DNA of 33,354 bases from Hofstenia miamia (lineage: Eukaryota; Xenacoelomorpha; Acoela), in assembly GCA_004352715.1 (NCBI GenBank), contig SCFE01000046.1:1642789-1676142 (forward strand), given 5' to 3'. Of this stretch, positions 17,500-29,321 are shown one piece after another. A program made the position numbers and the translations under genes. The notes below the pieces were generated by a model that saw nothing but the letters and a program-made list of their open reading frames with translations, was not told where the DNA came from and made no database searches. Position 1 is the stretch's first letter. Each line of letters opens with the position of its first letter.

Positions 17500-19760
17500 A
17501 ATAAATCTATTAATTTAATAATTTCAGAAAAAAATATCTAAGTGGCGGTCGAAAGCGAATGCAGAAATTTTTTGCAGCATAATCCTGTTGAATTCAGATC
17601 AGATACAAATGAAGAATAAAGGATAATTAGAATCGTAAAATACCAGCGCATCATACATGCTAATCGAATTTTGCTTTTCTGACGACAAATTTATTTAAAT
17701 CTATTTGCGTCTCATTTATGCACTTGCACATGCAAAATTTATATTCATGATCAGACAACTATAAAATTAATGCTATAATAAAAGAAAGATGTTGCCTTTT
17801 ATTGCATTCCATTGCATAAATTTTCCACAATTGGCCACTTATTGAAATTTCCAGTGTAATTGACATCACCGAGAGGCAGAGGTAGCCTGTTTCTATTCAG
17901 AGCACAATACGCTGAATGTGTTTATAAAATAATCAAAACCTCCATTGTTTTTTTAAAGTGAGAATTACAACACCTTGTACATTATTAAAAAAATTGAAAT
18001 TCATAAAATAGTTTTACAAACATCATTGGATTAATTTAAATATACTTTGTACTTGAAGTGATATTGTGCAACATTTTGATGGATAAATACCCTTCTACGA
18101 ACACCAGGTAACTATTATAAATTTACTTTATTTAATGTAAAATAAGGAATGATAAGATAAACAATTGAATGAAAACTTTCATTGTGCTTGTGCCCTTGCA
18201 TGTAATATTTTTGAGAAGCAGAGGAAAGTCTTACGTAAATCATTGACATTATACCAAAAGTTTTTATAGTTAAAAGGAAAAAGAGTTAATCAAAATTTCG
18301 AAAACAATTTGTTACTACATTTTTAAAGACAAAAATCAGCGCTTATATCAAAGCATAGAGTTATCAAAGTAATAGTTCTACACGCCAATAATATGTTCTA
18401 GCTTTGTTAATCAAGAGATATTTTGGTTTAGCCCAAATTGGATCTGACAATTAATGTCCACATATCAAGAAATTGTTTTGATTTTTGTTAGCCATCTAGT
18501 GGTAGAATCAAGAATTTCTTTGTTTTAGTTCTCTTATTTAAATTGAATTTTCAGATTTTTGAAATGATTTTAAGGAATTACAATTCTAGTTGGAATTTAT
18601 TTATATTCAATTATATGGAATTGTATTTAATAAATACATATTTTCATTTATTCAGCGTAAAATACCTGTCTACTAATTTATGAAACACATGATAAAGTAT
18701 GTTATTTTTCTTAATTTAAAACATGGAAACCTTTTATTACAAATATTCTGTGAATATTTTCGAAAACATTTTATAAGCATTAATGCAATAATCAATAACA
18801 ACATCCAAACAAATCTTCTAAGCTTTGGTGCGTTAAATATATTAAGAAAAAACAAGTGATAATGTCTTCATACACTTGAAAATCTAAATAAAACAAGTAC
18901 ATTATGTTACATAGTAACTTTAAGTAAATTTTAAGTCATTTCGGACACAATTTGAATTATTAATAGAATGTGAAATATTATTGTCCATTTTGCCAATACA
19001 TTATAATATTTCGGAATTTATTTGCAGGTGATTTTATTTGTAATGTTTTAATAAAACAAAAACGAGTTAGTGATTTGTGACGAGTGTTTCTACACTTATG
19101 CAATTTGGTTTCTTCATATAAAACTAAAAATTTTAAAAAGACTGAAACGCAACTATTTTTAAATGAAACTAAGGATTTTAAATACAAATACATTTAATGC
19201 TCGAATATATTACCAAATCAAGGTCCAGAAAATGTAACGACGTATATGCATATATTGCCTTTAATGTTAAAACAAAATTTTCAAAACTTTAGCGGGCAAG
19301 GACTGGAAAAATTTAATAACGTTATTAAATCAATTTAATGCACCATAGCAACATAAAAAAATCTAATGGCATTGTTCAATGGTATTTTACTGTTCACAAA
19401 TCAACATCTATGCAGGAGATATTTTAAGAAAACGATTTTATTCCCTCTTAAAAGAGTCCTAAGCGATTTTCTTCTAACAGGTTTTGTTTTAATTAGATTG
19501 AAATATCATGTATTATTGTGCAATATAATTAAGTTTTGTTCGTTAGATTTCCTTGCATGCATCTATGTCTATATAAGTACACGTCTGAAAATTAGAAAGT
19601 CCATTATTAAATAAAATACCTTCTTAATTACAAATAAGTTAGTGCCATTCATTTTCAAAATAACATGTTTGATCTATCAATATTAGGTCTGAAATTGTAT
19701 ACAAGTGTAAGTATTTTTAAATGAAAATGCCAAAAAATTTATTTTAGAGGGCAGTTCCGC
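17500..19760. other. Long AT-rich stretch without identifiable gene
   Basis: Short open frames (such as 18673-18855 minus, 18978-19193 minus, 19366-19614 plus) are hydrophobic, low in complexity and typical of chance translation of AT-rich DNA. A short open segment on the minus strand at about 17800-17920 (LNRNRLPLPLGDVNYTG) and a plus-strand segment at about 18079 (MDKYPSTNTR before GTAACT) could be small exons, but support is minimal. If the PIH1 gene is real, part of this is its intronic or upstream sequence. Confidence 0.4.
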
Positions 19761-19761
19761 G

Positions 19762-19792
19762 GTGCCCCCCCCCCTTGACTACGCCCCTTGGT
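19762..19792 (-). mobile_element. Transposon-end-like motif with C10 tract
   Basis: Read on the minus strand it is CCAAGGGGCGTAGTCAAGGG followed by more G. CAGGGGCGTAG-type sequences are frequent at termini of hAT-like and other invertebrate DNA transposons. No partner end was found, and the G/C homopolymer is exceptional in this AT-rich window. Confidence 0.35.
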
Positions 19793-19795
19793 GAG

Positions 19796-20443
19796 GATAT
19801 TCTGTATAGCTTAAACATGATATTGAATAGATTTCCTGAGAATCTGCTGTAAATATTTAAGTCATGGAAGGACATGGGATTCCCATGGGAATGTTATGGG
19901 AATGGGAAGGAACCCTGTTCTAATATTAATGGAGGACTGGTTAAGAACTCCCTAAAGGTAAACGACTTAAATTAAATTTTTTAGGTAAGCAACAATTGAA
20001 AAAAACTAATAATAAATCAAATTTATTCAAAATAAAACACACTCGGGTATACATGTTTACATATGGAGTGTTTCTGAATATTATACGTAATTGTATGAGT
20101 CAAATAAAATTAAAATTTTAAAAATTCTACTAGACAATTGTAACATATGCAACTACTATAATACAGGTGTTGTTTTATGTAGTGGCTATACTATTACAAA
20201 AGTAATTAAGATATATGCCAAAAATCATATCAATTAAAGGAAAACTAGCTAAAGGAAAATCCCAAATAAGTAAAGAAGACGCACATCAGAGTGATATGGA
20301 TTCTATGTTAACCTTAATGATAGTTTGAAAAGACTAAGGTTATACGAAAAACATTATACAATATTCGCAGTATAATAAAGGTGCAGAAAGCTGCAAATGA
20401 AGTTATCAATAGATATGTTAGGATAAAAACCAACAATTTAGGT
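19796..20443. other. AT-rich stretch; small GGGAA palindrome cluster
   Basis: The only structure seen is at about 19873-19915, where TTCCCATGGGAA (a perfect 12-bp palindrome) is followed by ATGGGAATGGGAA. No coding signal. Confidence 0.5.
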
Positions 20444-21468
20444 TATATATATATATATATATATATATNNNNNNNNNNNNNNNNNNNNNNNNNNNNNNNN
20501 NNNNNNNNNNNNNNNNNNNNNNNNNNNNNNNNNNNNNNNNNNNNNNNNNNNNNNNNNNNNNNNNNNNNNNNNNNNNNNNNNNNNNNNNNNNNNNNNNNNN
20601 NNNNNNNNNNNNNNNNNNNNNNNNNNNNNNNNNNNNNNNNNNNNNNNNNNNNNNNNNNNNNNNNNNNNNNNNNNNNNNNNNNNNNNNNNNNNNNNNNNNN
20701 NNNNNNNNNNNNNNNNNNNNNNNNNNNNNNNNNNNNNNNNNNNNNNNNNNNNNNNNNNNNNNNNNNNNNNNNNNNNNNNNNNNNNNNNNNNNNNNNNNNN
20801 NNNNNNNNNNNNNNNNNNNNNNNNNNNNNNNNNNNNNNNNNNNNNNNNNNNNNNNNNNNNNNNNNNNNNNNNNNNNNNNNNNNNNNNNNNNNNNNNNNNN
20901 NNNNNNNNNNNNNNNNNNNNNNNNNNNNNNNNNNNNNNNNNNNNNNNNNNNNNNNNNNNNNNNNNNNNNNNNNNNNNNNNNNNNNNNNNNNNNNNNNNNN
21001 NNNNNNNNNNNNNNNNNNNNNNNNNNNNNNNNNNNNNNNNNNNNNNNNNNNNNNNNNNNNNNNNNNNNNNNNNNNNNNNNNNNNNNNNNNNNNNNNNNNN
21101 NNNNNNNNNNNNNNNNNNNNNNNNNNNNNNNNNNNNNNNNNNNNNNNNNNNNNNNNNNNNNNNNNNNNNNNNNNNNNNNNNNNNNNNNNNNNNNNNNNNN
21201 NNNNNNNNNNNNNNNNNNNNNNNNNNNNNNNNNNNNNNNNNNNNNNNNNNNNNNNNNNNNNNNNNNNNNNNNNNNNNNNNNNNNNNNNNNNNNNNNNNNN
21301 NNNNNNNNNNNNNNNNNNNNNNNNNNNNNNNNNNNNNNNNNNNNNNNNNNNNNNNNNNNNNNNNNNNNNNNNNNNNNNNNNNNNNNNNNNNNNNNNNNNN
21401 NNNNNNNNNNNNNNNNNNNNNNNNNNNNNNNNNNNNNNNNNNNNNNNNNNNNNNNNNNNNNNNNNNNN
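20444..21468. other. (AT)n run leading into a 1000-N assembly gap
   Basis: AT dinucleotides at 20444-20468 are followed by exactly 1000 Ns (20469-21468). The microsatellite probably broke the assembly, and the round length suggests a placeholder. Confidence 0.95.
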
Positions 21469-22390
21469 GTTATTGTTATTGAATTTCTATACTTTTTGGG
21501 GATTGAACTTTGTCGGAAGATTTTGGTTAAGTTATCATAGAATAGATATTATTGAACAGTTGAATTACAGTTCTATATTGTGTGAAAATATTGAGATTTC
21601 AACTAAATAAATTAAAATTCAGAACTCAAAACTTACATTTTGAGTTTGACAAATAATGTATTGCTGTGGTCAACAGGTACATTGCAAGTGTACGTACCGA
21701 GAGATTTGCTACATGTGAGTTGAAATTACAGAATAGTAATTGGAGAAAACTGTCTTAAATCGCATTGTATTTTCGTTTGTTTGAACAAAGTGAATTGAAA
21801 ATAGAAAATACTACATTCGGATAGTTAGTACTTAGAACAAAAGAGAGAAATTAAAAAACGTAACAGTTGAAACTTTCAAGTTCAATTGTTGTAGTGAGTG
21901 GAGAGAATTGGTTTCTTAAACTTAATAATGCATATATTTTTCTTTTAATTAAATCGAAGCCAAACTGACTTTGATTTGAGCTGGTTCTTTCAAAGGATTA
22001 GAAAGTATTGACCAGTAAAATAGAAGTGTTCTAAATTTTTGCTTAGCAAACGAAATCATAAATTTTGAGTTTAGAGACACTTTTATCACAATTGTTATAA
22101 AAAAATATAAAAAAATTTCTAGCCTCTCCTTAAAGTCTTTCGTACATAAAGAGACATTTATTAATAGAGTAGAAATAAATTAAATTTTTTTGATGGGTCA
22201 AATTGACCCACTAATAGCGTTGCGCGTTGATAAAACCTTTAGGGGATTGCTGGGTGCCTAAAAATTATCACATATTAAAATCATAACTGATTCTTATCCA
22301 TAGCGAACTATTCTAAAATGTCACAAAACGATAAACTTCCAACAATAAATTTAAGCTGTAGGGGGAGCTTAAAATTTTAAAAGTGAGGCA
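21469..22390. other. AT-rich sequence without identifiable gene
   Basis: It contains a tiny cysteine-rich open frame at 21656-21718 (MYCCGQQVHCKCTYREICYM), which ends at a GTGAGT and may be an exon or chance. At about 22193-22210 there is a palindrome, TGGGTCAAATTGACCCA, of the kind found near piggyBac ends, without a convincing TTAA-flanked terminus. Confidence 0.4.
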
Positions 22391-22393
22391 AAT

Positions 22394-22560
22394 GGATCTC
22401 TTATTAAATATGCCCATGATATATTGCTCTATCTACTAACTTTTGAAAATTTAGACTTAGCACATTCAATTAATAATAAGATCAAAGCTTGGTATGAAGA
22501 AAACCACTTTGAAATCAATTATAGAAAATTACTGGAAATGAAAAATTTGTTAATAATATA
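22394..22560 (+). pseudogene. LINE reverse transcriptase fragment with YADD changed to YAHD
   Basis: The frame reads GSLIKYAHDILLYLLTFENL, then HSINNKIKAWYEENHFEINY and RKLLEMKN. This is the catalytic loop and following region of a non-LTR RT (ADD-x-L-L, a helix, W-x-x-N-x-x-x-N-x-x-K). The second position of the Asp pair motif is His (TATGCCCATGAT, 22409-22420), which removes a metal ligand. It differs in sequence from the LINE copies downstream and appears to be a separate, older insertion. Confidence 0.7.
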
Positions 22561-22584
22561 AATATAATCAGGCTTAAGTAAGAA

Positions 22585-23055
22585 ATGGAAAGTAATTTTG
22601 CTGCCATGGAATTTCATGGACATTCCGAAACTGAGACAGGATTGACCCAAGCTTTTTCAGATCAAAATATCACAACTCAGACCCCAATCGAAACAGAGTC
22701 ACTCCCTATTTTCCCTGAAGATCCTAATGCTCAAGGGTTCTTCAACAACATGAACGAAAAAGATTTTTGTTATAAGATTGAAAAATATTACGAAAAAATA
22801 ATTTTATTGGCGAAAGAATCATTTTGAAACAACAAATGGCAATTCAGTAAAGACTTTGTTAGAGGAAATGTCAAAACTCTGAATTTATTAATACAGCGTA
22901 CACCAATGCAACGAATCACTTGTGTTACTTCTTGTTACGCTTCAGAAACTTTCTAGAAAGTCTCAAGGTATCCAAGTTATGCAGCAGCATTTACATCACC
23001 AGCATCACTTACACCTATCGAAATGGAAAAACTCAGAAACTTCTTAAAATTATTT
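22585..23055 (+). pseudogene. ORF1-like or unknown ORF preceding the LINE
   Basis: ATG at 22585 begins MESNFAAMEFHGHSETETGL and the frame is open to TGA at 22825. It continues without a shift as NNKWQFSKDFVRGNVKTLNL to TAG near 22951, and then as YPSYAAAFTSPASLTPIEME to a TAA at about 23055. Two internal stops therefore break a coding region of about 155 codons. The polar, Q/T/S-rich start and the position just before an RT region fit an ORF1 (gag-like) of a LINE, but no zinc knuckle or RRM is seen, so it may belong to something else. Confidence 0.4.
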
Positions 23056-23460
23056 TAATCATGGTAACTGCAGAAACACGATTTCAAAAGGTCCACAATT
23101 AACTAATTTAATAAGTAGTTTTATAAACAACATGTAATATCAAAAGGTGTTAGTAGACTCCTTGTATGCATAATAGTTCCTTTTATTCCCTATAAATCTA
23201 AACTTCCGAAAGCACAAAATTTAACTGATTTTTCTTTCAGATATGTTACAAATAGTGAAATTATAAGATCTATTAAGAGTTTAAAAAATAAATCCAGTGG
23301 AACTTCAAATATACCAACTTGGTTTCTAAAAGATGCTTAAGCATTTGTTTTGGAGCCTCTTCGTTTATTATGAATACTTGCATAAAGCAACCTATTTTCC
23401 CTGAAAACTTAAAAATGGCCAATATAACTCCTGTTTATGAAAAGGTGATCCTGAAACTGT

Positions 23461-23946
23461 TTGAATTATAGACCAATTTCTGTAACATCACCAATTAGTA
23501 AGATTTTCGAACGTCTATTAGCAAACCAAATTAATGAGCACCTGAATAATTATAATCTTTACTCTAACACACAATATGGTTTTTGGAAAGGCATGTCTAC
23601 TAACGATGCTTTGTTATATGCTACTGAAGCAGTGGAGGAATATACAGCCATTGCATGTCTAGATCTTTCTAAAACGTTTGATTCCATCGATCATTGTATT
23701 TTACTTTCAAAACTTAAGCAATTACATTTTTCTACCCAAAGCTTAGCTTTATCAAATTATTTAAGTAATAGAAAACGAGTTAAGCTTAATGAGACATTTT
23801 CAAATTGGAACGAAATTAAAAGAGGTGTTCCACAGGGAAAAATATTAGGTTCCTTGTTTTTTAATATATATGTTAATGATTTAAGTAATTACACAAATTG
23901 TTATGCTATTCAATTCGCTGATGACAATGCTATTTTGCTCAAATAA
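23461..23946 (+). pseudogene. LINE reverse transcriptase domain (copy A)
   Basis: This is the longest intact RT piece in the window, 161 codons. Blocks in order are NYRPISVTSPISKIFERLLA, YGFWKGMSTNDALLYATEAV, IACLDLSKTFDSIDH (first catalytic Asp), RGVPQGKILGSLFFNIYVND and IQFADDNAILL (the F/YADD catalytic pair, intact). Changes from the usual consensus include QYGFWKG for Q-x-GFRKG and SKTFDSIDH for SKAFDxVDH. The upstream frame shifts just before NYRP and the downstream frame shifts after ILLK, so the enzyme is truncated on both sides. Confidence 0.88.
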
Positions 23947-24238
23947 TTGGATTGAAAATGCAATCATAAAAATTGAAGATGACTGTGCTCAATTATCTCG
24001 CTATTTTGCCTCACTGAAATTGCGTGTTAGGCATTCTAAAACTCAATAATGTATTATAAAATCAAAAACTAATTCCAAAAAATTGTTCTCAACAGAAGCT
24101 AAACCACAATGGCACCCGAAATAGGTAAAGTGGACAATTTTAAATGCTTAGGAATTAAATTTGACTCATTACTTACATTTCAAAAGCAATTTAATATAAT
24201 CATTAAACGAATGGCTATCTCAGTCAAAGCACTCAGCA

Positions 24239-24878
24239 GTTATCAGTAGTTAAGGGGACTGGAAGCCTAGGACACTAACTCGGATTCTGATTGGTCGAGA
24301 GCTTATGACGTCAGATGTCACGTGACAGACTGTGAATATCGAAGTGGGTGGTTGAGGCGTTGAGTCATCTAATTGATACTTGGCGCTAAGCGCTTTGAAG
24401 ATCTCGCTAATTGATTTTTTTGACAGCTTACTAATGGGTTTTTAATTAGCACATTCGGACCTGCTTAAATGATTCACACCCAAATTTACTTTGTTTTATA
24501 TAATGACTAATTTTTCTTAATATACATAACATTACATTTTGTAAAATATACTTTGTTATAACACACATTACACTTACCTGTATACATTACATCACATTCT
24601 GTGATTTTTCTATTGCTGCTTATTTTTACAATCCTTTGTGGGATACGTACACATTACAAACTAATTTTCCATTACACGTAGAAANAGGTCCGAATGTGCT
24701 AATTAAAAACCCATTAGTAAGCTGTCAAAAAAATCAATTAGCGAGATCTTCAAAACACTTAGTGCCAAGTATCAATTAGATGACTCAACGCCTCAACCAC
24801 CCCCTTCGATATTCACAGTCTGTCACGTGACATCTGACGTCATAAGCTAGGCTTCCAGTCCCCTTAACTACTGTTATC
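24239..24878. mobile_element. 628-bp foldback MITE with long terminal inverted repeats
   Basis: The element spans 24245-24872. Its left arm (24245-24462) starts AGTAGTTAAGGGGACTGG, and the right arm (24686-24872) is its inverse with a few substitutions and a 31-bp deletion. Both arms end at the AGGTCC junction. It is flanked by GTTATC on both sides (24239-24244, 24873-24878). If the termini are taken as CAGTAG...CTACTG the duplication is TTAT instead; the sequence cannot decide between them. TTAA also lies symmetrically inside both ends. The central 220 bp is AT-rich and non-coding, with an N at 24685. Each arm carries TGACGTCA next to TCACGTGA. The element is inserted in LINE copy A. Confidence 0.85.
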
Positions 24879-25550
24879 TACAAAAGTTAAAATTCAGTTA
24901 ATCCATGCTATAGTTTTAAGTCATTTTTATTATGGCAATGTACTTTATACGGATGTAAATGAGAATTTCCTAAAGAAATTTTATACACAGTTAAGATGGT
25001 CAATGAAGATAGCAACGAACAACTATTCTAATATAAATAATATTACTCACAAAAATATCAGTAAAAATTTCTTAAATCCTCAACATTGTATAAGATCGTA
25101 AACAACATCAACCCCTATGATAAAATAAATTTCCCTAATCTTGATAAAATCACACACCTAAATAAACGCACTCGAAATATTAAACCAGTTCTTTGTAAAA
25201 AGAAAATAATGAGAAATTCATTAATTGATACCTCTACAAAACTGGAATAATTTACCTAGAGAATTAAAGTTACTGAATAATTTAAACGTATTTAAAAACA
25301 GTGTCAACCGATATTACTATAATTCTAGAGAAGAAATAATTGAATTAAATGGAGGAGTTTTAAACTTTACAACCAGGATTATTAAACTAGCAGAAATTAT
25401 AACGCCATAGCCCAATGGTGCAATTTTCTATTTTGTATTGTTTTTTGTACAGTTTATTGACATTTTCAGAGTTGCTATCAGTATAATTATATATTGTCAA
25501 AGAAATTTCTGTTTAAAAATTTCTTCTTCTTTCTTCTTTCTTACCTATTA

Positions 25551-26195
25551 ATTTGAAACTAAAACAAAATTTAACCTAAGGGTAGCTGCCCAGCTATTTG
25601 ATGACATTTGTTATAAGTGTGAATGAATCGATAGGAAAGCTAAACAGTAAAAAAATATATGTGTACGCTTTCATAAACAGGACATCTGCACGAACAAAGG
25701 ATTGGATAGAAAGTTGCAGCCCTACCAGAAGCCCGGTAATTTCCTCTTGGAGTCCTGAGTATTACTCATGTGCTTCGACGTTTAGCTTTTGATTTGCATA
25801 ATCAATGAAACCTGACGAATTTAAAATAACTCCAAAGTAGTTTAATTCATCAATTAACTAATTGTCCACATCGTATTTATATTGAAATTTGCAAACGAAC
25901 AACATGTACCTGTCGTTAATAATTACGATTTGTTAACAGGTAATTCTTCTGCTCTTTTACTATTAACTAGCTAAGCGTTTTCGTTCTCTATAATTTGTCA
26001 AACACCTGTTGCTAACAGATGCTAATTGTGTAGCTTACTGCTGTTCTACAAATTGTAGTTTTATAAATAGGCATTAATCACTAAATTATTTTCTAGTTTT
26101 TTCTTTATTTTTCTTTTTCTCAATGATTATGTCATACTTGTTTCTAATAAACAAATTTACGATTTTTCAAACAGTCTCGAAAAAATTTAATCAAT
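25551..26195. other. Spacer between LINE copies
   Basis: AT-rich sequence. A 64-codon plus frame at 25598-25792 has no family resemblance. Confidence 0.5.
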
Positions 26196-28716
26196 TGGTT
26201 TAACCAAGCACATGCATATAAATTACCAAAACTTGTCTATTAAATACAATTCTTTTCAAAATTTTGTGGAAGATATTAGTTTAAAATTTTGTTCTGGATA
26301 TCTCTGAAACCTGGCTAACAAATGAAGATCAAACTTCTTTGTGGGCGATTAACCTATGACCATTTAGACTTTCATAGCAGTTAGTTGGGGAAGTAAACTT
26401 TCTGAGCAAATATCGTGCAACTATTTTGATCGGAAGTTGATTACTTTCAGTAAGTAGTTCAAAAGCTATTTCTTTTTGCAAGTTATCCAGTTGAGGCCAG
26501 TTTTATATGTGAAATTGCTGACCAGCACTGTTGTTGCTTGATATATCTACAAAACCTGAACATCTAAGAGTTTGGTTTGAATTACTACAGTAGGAATATA
26601 CGCCTATGTTTTGAAACATATGCCTAGACAAAAATACCTGATTTATTCAGGTTTACATAACTTACGATAAGATTTTTGCTTTTTTCTCAAACTGTTCATC
26701 ATATTGAAATTGACTAAAAGTTAAGTTAATATGCTATTATTGCTTGTTTAATACATTGTAGGTGCCCCCAATTTGCCGTTTAAATATAGCCTGTCAAATA
26801 AACGAAATTTAAAAGAAATTGTTAATTTACTGCTGCATTTAAACAAACGGCTGATTTAAACGACGTTTAAAACCCTTTAAAACGATTCACTTAAATGGTC
26901 AACACTGCCTGCAGATCGAAATCCTTCCCTACATTATAACAAAACCAAAGTAGAAAGTGTTCTATTTCTAACACGCTTAAGCCAAGATTAAGGTCTGACA
27001 TTTCCAGTAGTCTTTCGGTTGAGATTAGAAATCATAAAAAATGCCAGCAATTATCTCTTTCTGCCAGAATAAAACGCTCGCAATTTGCTTCTTCCAACAA
27101 CTTGAAAACAAAATTGCAACCGCTTTAAGCATTAATGATAATATCACGTTAATGGGAGATTGGAATATTAATTTCCTAAATATTAATTAGAAACTAACCT
27201 ACAAAACTTTATTTCTTTACTTAAACAAAATATTCATTCCAGAATTAGCCTTCCTAGTGAAACACTTTTTGACACTTTTATTAATATCTCAAAGTACAGC
27301 TTCATACCACTATATCTGCTCTGAATTTCCTTTTTCTGATCATTGTCTTATAATCTCATATTACATATACATAGCTGATATTAAACTTTTTAAACCCAAA
27401 TGAAAACTTTAAATCTGTATTTTCCTCAACTTCACCTAATCAAATGTTTGAAAATTTCATAAAAATTTCGAAATTTTACTTAAATATTTGCTGTCCTGGG
27501 AATAAGATTCTCAAATCTGAAAATCAACATTCTATTTCTTTAAATACACAAAAAACAAAAACCTTGGATAAACTCTACATGTTTTGAACTTGTTAGGGAA
27601 AAAAGGGAATGTTGGCAAATTTACTTAGCATCTAAAATCATACTGCTTATAAGAAAGCGCGTAATTTATGTAACACCGAACTAAGAAATACATGCAATCG
27701 TTGTACAAGATTAGAATGCAAAAATCTGAGTTCTCAAAGAAGGAAATGGGATTTATAAACAAACTTCTAAATAGAAAAACTACCGACAGTCATAAAATCG
27801 AAATAATAAAGTATAATTGGAAGACTTTTACACGTCATAAAAAATTTGCAATACTTTTAATGAAGTTTTTCAAAGTCTAGGAAAGCATAAAGGAAAAAAT
27901 TTATTCTTTAAATCTAAACTTCCGAAGGTACAAAGTTTAACTAATTTCTCTTTCACATATGTTATAATTGTGAAATTATAAGATCTATTAACAGTCTAAA
28001 AAATAAATCCTGCGGGTCTGCGTGCATATCAACTTGCTTTCTAAAAGCTTCATGTGCATTTTTTCAAAGCCTCTTTGTTACATTATTAATGATTGCTTGA
28101 AACAATCTATTTTTCCTGAACACTTAAAATAGCCAATAGAACTCCTGTTTATAAAAAAGGAGATACTAAAAACTGTGTAAATTATAGACCGATTTCTGTT
28201 ACATTTCCAATTAATAAGATTTTTGAGAGTTTATCAGCCAACCAAATTAATGACCGCCTAAATAAATATTATCTTTATTCTAACACTCAATATGGTTTTC
28301 GCAAAGCACTTCTACTAACGATGCTAGGTTATGTGCTACTGAAAATAAAGAAAATGTGTTGATAATAATGAATATACAGCAATTCCATGTCTAGATATTT
28401 CTAAGGCTTTTGATTTTATCAAACATGATATTTTACCAACAAAACTTAAACAATTACAATTTTCTGCTCAAAGCTTGGGTCTTTTATCTAATTATTTAAG
28501 TAATGAAAAAAAAGAGTTAAACTCAATAAAACTCATTCAAATTGGATTGAAATCAAAACAGGTGTTCCACTGAGAACAATTTTAGGACCATTGGTTTTTT
28601 ACATAAGTATATGTAAATGACTTAAGTAATTACACTAATTGTCATGTTATTCAATTAGCTGATGACACTATGTTAGCTTATTATAAGAAATCGATTGAAA
28701 ATGCAATCAAAATAAG

Positions 28717-28900
28717 TTAACACATTGACTGCCATCTCAGAACATGCCGTGTACTTCCAGGGAGCCAGAGCTCTGCTGAAAAACCGTTTTGTCATAAATT
28801 ACCCCTGAATATACCGTTGAACGCAGCTTGACATAAGCTGCCTGTAACGTGGTTAAGATGATGTCATAGCCGGCGTCTGACATGGCAGTCAATGTGTTCA
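28717..28900. mobile_element. piggyBac-type 176-bp MITE inside LINE copy B
   Basis: Element 28721-28896 starts CACATTGACTGCCAT and ends with its exact inverse ATGGCAGTCAATGTG. The left flank is TTAA (28717-28720) and the right flank TTCA (28897-28900), consistent with a TTAA duplication that has mutated once. It is clearly GC-richer than its surroundings. It is absent from the equivalent place in LINE copy A, which confirms insertion after the LINE. Confidence 0.82.
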
Positions 28901-29027
28901 GATATTTGTACGCAAATATCTCACTATTTTATCCTACTAAACTCAATTTTGTTTTATAAAATCGAAAATTAATTTAAAAAATTGTTCTCAGCATAAGTTA
29001 CATTTTAGTGCGAGCCAAATAGATCAA

Positions 29028-29321
29028 GTGGACAATTTTAATTACTTGGAAATTACACTTGATTCATTACTTACTTTTCAAAGGCAATTTAATATCATCA
29101 TTAAAAGAATGACTGCTTCAATTAAAGCACTCAGCAATATATCTCAGCAGCTGCCCTCAAAGGCTAAAATTCAATTGATATATGCTATAGTCTTAAATTA
29201 TTTTTATTATGGCAATGTACTTTATATGGATGTTAATAAAAATTTCCTTAAAAAAATTAATACATTTAAATGGTCAATGAAGCTTGCAGCAAACAACTAT
29301 TCTGTTATTAATATAACTTAA
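29028..29321 (+). pseudogene. LINE copy B post-RT fragment
   Basis: A 97-codon open piece reads MDNFNYLEITLDSLLTFQRQ, then SIKALSNISQQLPSKAKIQL and NYFYYGNVLYMDVN. This matches the FKYLG-x-x-LD, thumb and connection regions after the RT in LINE ORF2, and aligns with the broken equivalent in copy A. It is bounded by frame breaks. Confidence 0.75.

Larger units (their letters stand above)
23195..25550 (+). mobile_element. Non-LTR retrotransposon copy A (RT and 3' end), MITE-interrupted
   Basis: Sequence from about 23195 aligns collinearly with copy B from about 27905 through to the 3' ends. It comprises a pre-RT linker (KSLKNKSSGTSNIPTWFLKD), the RT domain (23461-23946), post-RT regions (IHAIVLSHFYYGNVLYTDVN near 24900-24960; LWNNLPRELKLLNNLNVFKN near 25240) and a 3' UTR ending in a TTCTTC/TTTC-type simple tail near 25528-25545. 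The APE endonuclease part present in copy B is missing. A 628-bp MITE is inserted at 24245-24872. Frameshifts and stops make the copy dead. The class is an APE-type LINE of the CR1/Jockey group, clade not resolved. Confidence 0.82.

Noticed and set aside
20381-21610. 409-codon open frame across the N gap
   Set aside because: Almost all of it is undetermined sequence; only IYIY from the AT repeat and a short tail are real.
22193-22210. piggyBac terminus at the TGGGTCAAATTGACCCA palindrome
   Set aside because: The motif is suggestive but no TTAA-bounded terminal sequence or partner end could be defined.
28901-28940. GATATTTG/CAAATATC palindrome next to the 176-bp MITE
   Set aside because: An 8-bp stem in AT-rich DNA is expected by chance and lies outside the element ends.
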